Shown here piece by piece: positions 6,985 to 14,334 of a DNA stretch of 64,000 nt (its first letter is position 1; every line of letters starts with the position of its first letter). The stretch is from positions 62,001 to 126,000 of the forward strand of contig QQVE01000053.1 in NCBI GenBank assembly GCA_003389325.1, in the 5' to 3' direction. This DNA is from Planctomycetota bacterium. GTDB lineage: Bacteria > Planctomycetota > Planctomycetia > Pirellulales > PALSA-1355. Below the pieces are notes generated by a model that saw only the letters and a list, made by a program, of their open reading frames with translations, ran no database searches and was not told the DNA's origin. Both the position numbers and the translations under genes were made by a program.

Positions 6985-8631
6985 ATGCTCGTCGATTCTT
7001 CGTTGTTGTTGGCCGAAGTGGCCAGCGTACCGCTCCAGGCCATCGACTTCGTGCTGTTGGTGGGCACGGTGCTGGGCGTGACGGCCTTCGGCATGTGGAT
7101 CGGCCGGCGCGAGAAAGGCACGGCCGACTACTTCCTGGCCGGCAAGTCGGTCGCCTGGTGGGTCGTGGCCGGGTCGATCTTCGGCACCAACGTCAGCTCG
7201 CACCACATGGTGGGCATGATGGGGGCCGGCCTGAAAGAAGGCTTCGCCCAGGCCAACTTCGAGTTCGGCGCCATCTTTGGCCTGCTGATGCTGTGCTATT
7301 TCTTTCTACCGTTCTATCGCCGCATGGGCGTGTACACGCTCTCGGAATATCTGGGGCGGCGATTCGACGACCGCAGCCGGCTGCTGTACTCGATCACGAA
7401 CATGGCCTTCCTGCTGATCCAGATGGTCGGCACGCTGATCCTGGGGGCGCTGACGGTCGAAACCCTCACCAAGAACTCCGACTTTGCGATCAGCTACCAG
7501 TGGTCGGTGTATCTGCTGGCCGGCGTGGCGGCGCTGTACACGATCTTCGGCGGGCTCAAGGCGGTGATCTACACCGACTTCATCCAGAGCGTGCTGCTGT
7601 TGGCCGGCGGCGGCACGCTGGCGGTGCTGGCCATCTGGCACCCCGACGTGGGCGGCATCTCCGGCCTGCTCGAAAAGCAGCCCGACAAGTTCCACGTGTT
7701 TTTCGAGGCCAGCCACGACGAGCTGCCCTGGAGCGGCGTGCTTAGCGGGCTGATGGTGCTGCACCTCTACTACTGGGGCACCAACCAGTTCATCGTGCAG
7801 CGCACGCTGGGCGCCAAAAGCGGCTGGGACGCGCGGATGGGCGTGATCACGGCCGGGTTCTTCAAGCTGCTGATCCCGTTTCTGTGCATCGTGCCCGGCA
7901 TGGCCGCCGCTTACATCCTGAACATCGATCCCGAGACCGAAAGCGACACCGCCTTTGCCGGACTGGCGCGCACGCTGCTGCCGGCCGGCTACGGGCTGGT
8001 GGGCCTGGTGATGGCCGGCCTGATCGGCGGCATCCTCTCCACGATCGACTCGATGATGAACTCCACTTCCACGCTGTTCACCTTCGACGTCTACAAGAAG
8101 TACCTCGATCCGGAGGCTTCGGAGATGCGGCTGATCTGGGTCGGCCGCGTGGCGATGATGGCGATGATCTGCCTGGCCATCGGCCTGTCGATCATGTTCG
8201 GGCAGACGCAGGGGGGGATCTTCAACACGATGGCCGACTACAACGCGTATCTCGTGCCGGGCGTGATCGTGGCCTACGTGGCCGGCATTTTGCAGCCGCT
8301 GGTCACGCGCACCGCGTCGTTCGTGTGCATCCTGGCCGGGCCGCTGCTGTCGGTGGCCTTCGAGGTGACCTCAGCGTCGATGTTCGACCACAAGCTGCAG
8401 GCCTTCCATCGTGCCGGGCTGGCCACGCTGGCCTGCTACGCGGTGCTGCTGGCGGTGAGCTACGCGACGACTCGCGAGCGCGACCCCCAGCGCGAGCATT
8501 ACACCTGGGGGCAGTACAAAGAGGAACGGCACTCGGAGCAGGCGCGGGGGCCGGCCTGGTATCGCAACGACCGGTTGTGGGCCGCGATCCTGGTGGCGGC
8601 CACGCTGTGGATGTGCTGGTTCTTTGCGTAG
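6985..8631 (+). CDS. Sodium:solute symporter (SSS family)
   Basis: A 548-residue inner-membrane transporter with about 13-14 hydrophobic helices. Family marks include GTNVSSHHMVGMMG after helix 2, the YTIFGGLKAVIYTDFIQ stretch typical of SGLT/PutP-like symporters, and the GLIGGILSTIDSMMNS signature of the later sodium-binding region. It uses the sodium gradient to import a sugar, sialic acid, amino acid or similar solute, which the sequence alone does not identify. The C-terminus has a polar loop and a last helix (LWAAILVAATLWMCWFFA). It lies 30 bases after the secreted esterase and is read with it. It ends convergent to infC. Confidence 0.9.
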   Translation: MLVDSSLLLAEVASVPLQAIDFVLLVGTVLGVTAFGMWIGRREKGTADYFLAGKSVAWWVVAGSIFGTNVSSHHMVGMMGAGLKEGFAQANFEFGAIFGLLMLCYFFLPFYRRMGVYTLSEYLGRRFDDRSRLLYSITNMAFLLIQMVGTLILGALTVETLTKNSDFAISYQWSVYLLAGVAALYTIFGGLKAVIYTDFIQSVLLLAGGGTLAVLAIWHPDVGGISGLLEKQPDKFHVFFEASHDELPWSGVLSGLMVLHLYYWGTNQFIVQRTLGAKSGWDARMGVITAGFFKLLIPFLCIVPGMAAAYILNIDPETESDTAFAGLARTLLPAGYGLVGLVMAGLIGGILSTIDSMMNSTSTLFTFDVYKKYLDPEASEMRLIWVGRVAMMAMICLAIGLSIMFGQTQGGIFNTMADYNAYLVPGVIVAYVAGILQPLVTRTASFVCILAGPLLSVAFEVTSASMFDHKLQAFHRAGLATLACYAVLLAVSYATTRERDPQREHYTWGQYKEERHSEQARGPAWYRNDRLWAAILVAATLWMCWFFA

Positions 8632-8739
8632 CGGTTGCGCGTACCGCTAGCCGGATGCCGCAGCGCGGTGCATCGTTGACGCGTCGTTGCACGAAAGTCG
8701 TCCCGCCGGGAACCGACGAGTTGCCCGGCGAGCACTTGG

Positions 8740-9249
8740 CTACCTGGGGGCCAGAATGGCCACGATCCGCTTGCCCTGATGCGAGGGCGCCGATTCGACC
8801 TTGCCGATGTCCTCGAGCTCTTTGATGACGTGGTCGATCACCTTGCGGCCCTCTTCGACGTGGGCCAGCTCGCGGCCGCGGAACACGACCGAGACGATCA
8901 CCTTGTCTTTGTGCTTGAGGAACGACCGGGCCTGTACCAGCTTGAACTGGATGTCGTGCTCGCCCGTCTTGGGGCGGACGCGAATCTCTTTGATCTTGCT
9001 CTGGTGGGCGTGCCCTTTGGCCAGCCGCTTCTTCTGCTGATACTTGAACTTCCCGTAGTCCATGATGCGGCATACGGGAGGCCGTTCGTTGGGGGCCACT
9101 TCGACCAGGTCGAGTTCGCTTTCTCGAGCCTTCGACAGGGCCTCTTCGGTGGGCAGGATGCCCAGCAATTCTCCGTCGGCCGAGATGACCCGGACCGGTG
9201 AAATACGGATTTGTTCGTTGATCCTCTGGTTGCGTTCTATAACCGACAC
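8740..9249 (-). CDS. infC: Translation initiation factor IF-3
   Basis: A 169-residue factor that binds the 30S subunit, blocks premature 50S joining and proofreads the start codon. Both domains are present: the N-domain with QRINEQIRI and the signature VCRIMDYGKFKYQQKK, and the C-domain with IKEIRVRPKTGEHD and VVFRGRELAH, ending IVAILAPR. The first plausible start is GTG at 9249, but AAAGG lies directly against it. ATA at 9240 would give better spacing (see findings). An in-frame stop lies seven codons upstream of the GTG, so the gene cannot be much longer. The usual partners rpmI and rplT are not downstream; the next gene is convergent. Confidence 0.97.
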   Translation of the reverse strand: MSVIERNQRINEQIRISPVRVISADGELLGILPTEEALSKARESELDLVEVAPNERPPVCRIMDYGKFKYQQKKRLAKGHAHQSKIKEIRVRPKTGEHDIQFKLVQARSFLKHKDKVIVSVVFRGRELAHVEEGRKVIDHVIKELEDIGKVESAPSHQGKRIVAILAPR

Positions 9250-9594
9250 CCTTTCTGAAAGACAGTGTTACCGGATACGTCGTCCCCCGAAAACGCTGGC
9301 GTGCCCCTTCGCTAGGGGTGGTCTTTGACGCGCCGCGGGGACTCCCAATATTGCGATCTTGGCGAAACGTCTCGGCGCAGTCAACTAGATTTGCCTATTT
9401 CGCGCGCCGCCGGCGACCCTGCTGCGGCGGTTGGGGTGCGGCTCGACAACGATAGCTTGCACGCTTTGCCACCGCCGCGCCGGCCCCGTACCATCGTCAA
9501 AGTCCGCACGTCCCGGGGCCACGCCCAAGCGCGCCTTGAAGCTAGACTTTTGTCGTGCGCCAGCCAACGAACCGCAGGAAAGGAAGGTTTCCCC
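9250..9594. promoter_or_regulatory. Divergent intergenic region between infC and the cyclase gene
   Basis: A 345-base gap with no coding sequence that I can support. It must carry the infC promoter and leader on the minus strand and the cyclase promoter on the plus strand. A small hairpin CCCCT-TCGCT-AGGGG sits at about 9304-9318 in the infC leader. No L20-type autoregulatory leader or other riboswitch could be recognised. Confidence 0.3.
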
Positions 9595-10506
9595 ATGACG
9601 CGTGCGCTGCTTGTCGCCCTGGCCCTGGCCGGCGGCGTGGCCTTCTCCGCCGGGATCGACGCACTCGAGCAACCATCGGCCGCCGGGCAGGCGCCGCTTG
9701 AGCCCGATGCCGCCGTCGATTCGCCCCAGCCGGCCGCACCCCCGTCGGCCACACCGACGCTGGCCGATCTGGCCGCCGGCAAGCTGAAGCTGGTGGATCT
9801 GGCCTGGCCGCTCAACGACAAGAGCGCCTACTGGCCGGGCGAGAACTACCAGCCCTTCGAGTTGCACACGATCGCCACGCTGGAAAAAGACGGTGTGCTG
9901 AGCAAAACCTTCTCGTCGCCCGAGCACCTGGGAACCCACCTGGACGCGCCGAATCACTTCGAGCGCGGCAAGCCTTCGGTCGATCAGATTCCCGCCGAAG
10001 ACCTGTTCTCGCACGCCGTGGTGATCGACGTTCGCGGGCCGGTGAGCGCGGATGCCGACTACCTGGTTTCGCTCGACGACGTGCGCCGCTTCGAGCGCGA
10101 GCACGGGCGGATTCCGCAGCACGCCGTGGTGCTGGCCAACACCGGCTGGAGCAAGTTCTGGAAGAACTCGACCCGCTACCAGAATCGCGACGTCCGCGGC
10201 CGGCTGCACTTTCCCGGCTTCTCGCCCGAGGCGGTGAAGTTTCTGATCGACAAGCGCGAGGTGCGCGGCGTGGGGCTCGACACGCTGAGCGTCGACCGCG
10301 GCATCTCGCGCGACTTTCCCGTGCATCACCTGCTGGGGCAGGCCGAATGCTACGGGCTGGAGAACCTGGCCCATCTCGACGAGCTGCCGCCAGCGGGATT
10401 CTATCTGTTTGTGGCGCCGATCAAGATCGAGACCGGCAGCGGAGGCCCGGCGCGGGTATTCGCCGCCTGGGCGCCGTCGGACGCTACGGGCGGTGATGGA
10501 AGCTGA
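9595..10506 (+). CDS. Secreted cyclase-family hydrolase (kynurenine-formamidase-like)
   Basis: A 303-residue exported metal-dependent amidohydrolase of the cyclase family (kynurenine formamidase, isatin hydrolase and relatives). It has a signal peptide (about residues 1-20), then a low-complexity Pro/Ala linker to about residue 55. The metal and catalytic motif HLGTHLDAPNHF is at 111-122, an exact match to HxGTHxDxPxHF. The conserved end region RDFPVHHLLGQAECYGLENL and the final GGPARVFA also fit. The known cytoplasmic formamidases are about 210 residues, so the extra length here is the leader and linker. ATG 9595 follows AGGAAGG. The 3' end overlaps the convergent zinc-ribbon gene by 23 bases. 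Confidence 0.8.
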   Translation: MTRALLVALALAGGVAFSAGIDALEQPSAAGQAPLEPDAAVDSPQPAAPPSATPTLADLAAGKLKLVDLAWPLNDKSAYWPGENYQPFELHTIATLEKDGVLSKTFSSPEHLGTHLDAPNHFERGKPSVDQIPAEDLFSHAVVIDVRGPVSADADYLVSLDDVRRFEREHGRIPQHAVVLANTGWSKFWKNSTRYQNRDVRGRLHFPGFSPEAVKFLIDKREVRGVGLDTLSVDRGISRDFPVHHLLGQAECYGLENLAHLDELPPAGFYLFVAPIKIETGSGGPARVFAAWAPSDATGGDGS

Positions 10507-11896
10507 TCCGCGGACGCTCGTGCGACGAGGAGTTGTCGGCAGGAGGCTCTTCGTCGGGCAGCTCGATGTGGATCTTGCGATGCTTGCGGCGCTTCTTCGA
10601 TTTGTTGGGCTTGGGGGCTGCGGCCGGTTGCGCTTTGCCTGAAGATGCCGGGGCCGCACCCGCTTCGCGCTCCGAGGCTGCCATGTTCGCGCCGCTGGCG
10701 CGCCAGGCCACGCGGCCCAACAGCCGGGCATAGATGAGCATGATGGCCGCCACGATGGGGCCGGAGATGAACGCTCCCAGCATCGGGGCGCTGGCGAATC
10801 CGAACACCAGCATCGCCTGCCAGCCGATGAACATGGCCGCCGAGAGCAGGTAGAACGTCAGCCAGCCGTGGGCATAGCTCACCAGCGTTCGTAGCACGAC
10901 GGGTGAGTAGGGCAGCAGGTACGAGTCGGCCTCCATCGCCGAAAGCAGCAGAATCGGAAACAGGATTCCCGGCACCACCAGAAACGCGATGCCCCCGATC
11001 AGTAGCGCAAGGGGATACGCCAGCGCCCCGCTCACGGCCCAAAGGCTTCCCCAGCAGAAAAGCGTCCAAATCCACTGGTCCCATTCGGGCAGCGAGGCCT
11101 CCTGCGGCATGTCGTGTCCGTCGGCCGTGTCCTGAATCACGGCCTGGCAACTGCTCGTGGCAAACGACAGCGTCACCAGCGCCATCAGGATGGTGAACAT
11201 CGTCATCAGCACGCCCAGCGCCTGGCTGGTGCCGCCGCTCAGCCAGGTCACGGCGCAGTAGGCCATCACGCCGGTCAGGCTCAGTCCCATTGACATCGCC
11301 GTCCAGCGAGTCACGTTGACGCCTTGCCAGGGATGCGTGAACACGCCGCTGAAGAACGTCCATTTCGGTGGATCCGGAACGTGGTACTCGCGCAGCAGCC
11401 CGCGCTGGCGTGCCGAATCGAGCAGCAGATCCTCGCGCACCGGAGCGCGCTGGGTCGGCGCTTCCATCTCCAGGTCGTCGGTCGTGGCCCAGTCGACTTC
11501 GTAAGCGCTCTCGCGTCCGGCCAATGGGCCGATGCTGGCCATCTCGTCGTCGGGCACCGCCCACACGCGTTCCAGCCGGATCTCGGGTTCGTAGGCGTCG
11601 TCTTCGGCCGGGGCCTCGTAGGTGACGCCGACTTCCTCGGTCGAGGGCTCTTCGTGCTCCTCGATGAGGTCTTCTTCCTTAAGCGGCGACTCGTAGGGCA
11701 CGTTGGCCCGCTGCGGTTGCTGTTTGGGTTTCTTCTTCTTGGGGGCGGGTGCCTTGTCCTGCGCTCCGCCGACGGTGAACGTCGCCTGGCACTTGGGACA
11801 CGAAACCTGCGTGCCGCGCTGCTGGGGGCGCAGCCTCAGCGGGCTGCCGCACTTGGGGCAGGGCGTCTTCTTCGGCTTGTTCGGTTTCGATTCCAT
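10484..11896 (-). CDS. Zinc-ribbon membrane protein of unknown function
   Basis: A 470-residue protein with no family that I recognise. It starts with a zinc ribbon (CPKCGSPL and CPKCQATF, about residues 13-36), as in the MJ0042-type finger. A long charged acidic and proline-rich linker runs to about 190. About six hydrophobic helices follow (roughly 215-410), and the basic Lys/Arg-rich tail ends the chain. The membrane part has the spacing of a Yip1- or DUF4013-like domain, a weak impression only. ATG 11896 was chosen because the zinc ribbon follows at once, although the frame is open 24 codons further. It is 16 bases downstream of the 87-residue membrane protein and is probably co-transcribed with it. 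Confidence 0.7.
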   Translation of the reverse strand: MESKPNKPKKTPCPKCGSPLRLRPQQRGTQVSCPKCQATFTVGGAQDKAPAPKKKKPKQQPQRANVPYESPLKEEDLIEEHEEPSTEEVGVTYEAPAEDDAYEPEIRLERVWAVPDDEMASIGPLAGRESAYEVDWATTDDLEMEAPTQRAPVREDLLLDSARQRGLLREYHVPDPPKWTFFSGVFTHPWQGVNVTRWTAMSMGLSLTGVMAYCAVTWLSGGTSQALGVLMTMFTILMALVTLSFATSSCQAVIQDTADGHDMPQEASLPEWDQWIWTLFCWGSLWAVSGALAYPLALLIGGIAFLVVPGILFPILLLSAMEADSYLLPYSPVVLRTLVSYAHGWLTFYLLSAAMFIGWQAMLVFGFASAPMLGAFISGPIVAAIMLIYARLLGRVAWRASGANMAASEREAGAAPASSGKAQPAAAPKPNKSKKRRKHRKIHIELPDEEPPADNSSSHERPRISFHHRP

Positions 11897-11912
11897 CGAG
11901 CGCGTGCCGTGG

Positions 11913-12176
11913 TTAGGGCCTGTGCAGCAGCCGCCAGCGGACGAAGTTCCAAACTTCGCAGCCGACAATGATCACCGCCGCAGCCACCAATACGATCTTG
12001 GTCCGCCGGCCGGCTTCGCCGGAAAATAGTCCTGCTTGTTGTTCGTGCAGAACAACCACAGCTTTGTTCTCCATCATTGAATCGACGTAGCCCATGGCGT
12101 CGGTCAAGACGGGCATCGCGGCGGCGATCCACAGGATTCCCGCGCCGAGCACGACCAAATAGAGCAAGCGGAACAC
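11913..12176 (-). CDS. Small two-helix membrane protein, function unknown
   Basis: An 87-residue protein with two predicted membrane helices (FRLLYLVVLGAGILWIAAA near the N-terminus and IVLVAAAVIIVGCEVWNFV near the C-terminus), joined by a polar loop of about 35 residues. I recognise no family. The start is GTG at 12176, preceded by AAGGGG at good spacing. The frame remains open upstream in the antisense of the cysteine desulfurase, but that extension has no coding character. It precedes the zinc-ribbon membrane protein by 16 bases on the same strand, so they may form a complex. Confidence 0.55.
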   Translation of the reverse strand: MFRLLYLVVLGAGILWIAAAMPVLTDAMGYVDSMMENKAVVVLHEQQAGLFSGEAGRRTKIVLVAAAVIIVGCEVWNFVRWRLLHRP

Positions 12177-12320
12177 GGCACGACCCCTTCGAGCAGATTG
12201 CCCTCCATGATACCGCGCCGGCCGGCAGCCTACCCGCCGGAGGGAGGCGTTTTTCGGTCGGGAAGATCCGGCCTTTGGGCACCAAGAGCCGCAAGCGCGG
12301 TCGGCTGGTAAGATGGGAGC

Positions 12321-13514
12321 ATGACGCGCGACGCGATGATCTATCTGGACCACAATTCCACGACGCCGCTGCTGGACGAAGTGGCCGCCGCGATGGCACC
12401 CTGGCAAACCGAACGCTTCGGCAACCCGGCCAGCCAGCACGCCGTCGGCCGGCGGGCGCGACGTGCGCTGGAAAAGGCTCGCGAGGAAATCGGCCGCATG
12501 CTGGGGGCCAACCTGTCGGGCTCGCAACCCGATCGCGTGCTCTTCACCAGCGGCGGCACCGAGGCCAACAACCTGGCGATGCTGGGCTCGTTGGGCGGAC
12601 CGCTGATGCAATCGCCCCCCGGCGAAGTGATCCTCTCGCCGATCGAACATCCCAGCGTCGCGGCAGTGGCCGAGCTGCTCGAGCGGCGTGGCTGGACGAT
12701 CCACCGCCTCGGCGTTTCACGCGACGGGATCGTCGAACCGCAGACGCTCGACGAACCCCTGTCCGAACGCACGCGTCTGGTGTGCGTGATGCTGGCCAAC
12801 AACGAGACCGGGGTCATTCAGCCGGTGGCCGAGATCGCCCGGCGGTGCCAGGCCGCGGGCGTGCCGCTGCACACCGACGCGGCACAAATCGCCGGCAAGC
12901 TGCCGGTAAATTTTCGCGCGATCGGCGCCGGCACGATGACCATCGCGGCGCACAAGTTTCACGGACCGCTGGGCATCGGCGCGCTGGTGATCCGCGGCGA
13001 CGTCGAAATAGATCCGCTGGTCGTTGGCGGCTTTCAGCAAGAAGGATTGCGCGGGGGGACCGAATCGGTGGCGCTGGCGGTGGGCATGCACGCGGCACTG
13101 GCCGCCTGGGAGCGCGAGCAGCAAGGCCGCATCGAGCGGATGAGCGCGTTGCGCGACGAGCTCGAGCAACGGCTGATCGAGGGATTCGACGGTCGCGTGG
13201 TGATCAACGGCGCCAGCGCGGAGCGGCTGCCGCATACGTCGAACGTGGCCCTGGAAGGCGTCGACCGGCAGGCCCTGGTGATGGCGCTCGACCTGGAGGG
13301 CGTGGCCTGCTCGACGGGGTCGGCCTGTGCCAGCGGATCGAGCGAGCCCTCGCCGACGCTGGTGGCCATGGGTTGCCCGGCCGACGTGCTGGCCGGATCG
13401 GTGAGATTCAGTCTCGGCGCCACCACGACGCATGCGGACGTCGTGGCGGCCACCGAGAAAGTTTTGGCCGTAGCCGCGCGAATGCGCGCCGCCGGCCGAA
13501 CTGTTTGCCGTTGA
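12321..13514 (+). CDS. Cysteine desulfurase (NifS/IscS family)
   Basis: A 397-residue PLP enzyme that removes sulfur from cysteine to leave a persulfide for iron-sulfur clusters, thiolated tRNA or cofactors. N-terminal YLDHNSTTP and GNPASQH are typical. The PLP lysine is Lys212 in AAHKFHGPLG, and the persulfide Cys is Cys336 in STGSACASGS. In most IscS proteins the lysine loop reads SGHKxxGPKG; here Ser is Ala and the GPKG Lys is Leu, closer to some NifS-like proteins. No iscU, sufE or mnmA is beside it. ATG 12321 follows GGGAGC. It is a single gene, convergent with a small secreted protein gene 38 bases away. Confidence 0.92.
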   Translation: MTRDAMIYLDHNSTTPLLDEVAAAMAPWQTERFGNPASQHAVGRRARRALEKAREEIGRMLGANLSGSQPDRVLFTSGGTEANNLAMLGSLGGPLMQSPPGEVILSPIEHPSVAAVAELLERRGWTIHRLGVSRDGIVEPQTLDEPLSERTRLVCVMLANNETGVIQPVAEIARRCQAAGVPLHTDAAQIAGKLPVNFRAIGAGTMTIAAHKFHGPLGIGALVIRGDVEIDPLVVGGFQQEGLRGGTESVALAVGMHAALAAWEREQQGRIERMSALRDELEQRLIEGFDGRVVINGASAERLPHTSNVALEGVDRQALVMALDLEGVACSTGSACASGSSEPSPTLVAMGCPADVLAGSVRFSLGATTTHADVVAATEKVLAVAARMRAAGRTVCR

Positions 13515-13552
13515 AACAGGCCATCCTGGCCGATTTCGACCTCGCATCCCTG

Positions 13553-13936
13553 CTAACGCAAGAGTCTGATATTCCGCACTTCGCTGGTGATCAGGCGATG
13601 GCGCTGTTCCAGGTCGTCGATTCCCAGCTCCATCTTCAGACCCACCTGCACTTCGTGCATGCGCACCAGCATCTGCGGACCCTGCGGGCCGGCCGTGGCT
13701 CCCAGCAGGTAAACGGTCCGCACCGGTGAGAACTTCTTACCGTCGCCCGAAAAGGTCATTTGGCATTCGCCGGTGGAACGATCCAAGAGTTGACCGCGAA
13801 ACACCTGGTCGGTGGTTTCGATTTCAAAAGACTGTCCCACCGGCAGATCGCGGTGAGCGATCGAAGCAACTTGTGCGTCGGGAGCGGCCGCCGTGGCGGT
13901 AAGCGCAACCAACACCAAAGCCGAGTGGCCCATCAT
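13553..13936 (-). CDS. Small secreted protein of unknown function
   Basis: A 127-residue exported protein. The signal peptide is MMGHSALVLVALTATAAA. The mature part is predicted beta-rich and contains ETTDQVFRGQLLDRSTGECQM, reminiscent of small beta-barrel modules that bind or line a groove, and then VGLKMELGIDDLEQRHRL, but I recognise no family. ATG 13936 has GGAGA seven bases upstream. The gene stands alone between the cysteine desulfurase (convergent) and an inverted repeat. Confidence 0.6.
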   Translation of the reverse strand: MMGHSALVLVALTATAAAPDAQVASIAHRDLPVGQSFEIETTDQVFRGQLLDRSTGECQMTFSGDGKKFSPVRTVYLLGATAGPQGPQMLVRMHEVQVGLKMELGIDDLEQRHRLITSEVRNIRLLR

Positions 13937-14334
13937 GATGCATTCTCCGAGTTGGCAATTTCCGCGAATGCGGAAGTACTTGAGATGTACCCAAACATAG
14001 CTTCCCGGTCGAGAGCCCGGCACGCGCATCGCGTGCACTTTCCGCAAAATCGTCACGCCGCGCGCCGCTACAATCGCTACAACCGCGCGCCTCGCACGAA
14101 TGCACGTTGGCGGCCGCGATCTAGCCGGCGGTTCCCGGCGAGGTCGAAAATCGTCAGAACGGGTGCGCCAACGGTCGGCGATGGGCTGCGACGGCTCACG
14201 GAGTGAGCCTGCTACATTACGGCCCCAAAGTAGCAGGCTCACTCCGTGAGCCGTTAAGCAGAACTGCCCGGAGGCGTTGCGGCGGGCGATTGCTCCGGTG
14301 GCGCCGTGCTGCGATCCCTCGCGGCGGCAGGCTG
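13937..14334. other. Intergenic region with promoter and inverted repeat
   Basis: A 398-base gap. The left part (13937-14190) is upstream of the small secreted protein and should hold its promoter. The right part holds a 25-bp perfect inverted repeat (own entry) and the 3' flank of the giant cytochrome gene. I see no gene in it. Confidence 0.4.
14191..14254. repeat. 25-bp perfect inverted repeat (hairpin), planctomycete intergenic repeat family
   Basis: Arms at 14191-14215 and 14230-14254 are exact reverse complements, with a 14-base spacer ATTACGGCCCCAAA. Each arm contains the shorter palindrome GGCTCACGGAGTGAGCC. The mRNA of the upstream-running cytochrome operon (minus strand, ending at 14335) would fold it into a very stable stem 80 bases after the stop codon, so it may act as a terminator or 3'-end protector. 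A degenerate single arm lies at 44479-44503, which shows that the element is dispersed rather than unique. Confidence 0.75.

Noticed and set aside
13517..13552. GGCCATCCTGGCC palindrome as a terminator after the cysteine desulfurase gene
   Set aside because: Only a 5-bp stem and no T-run.
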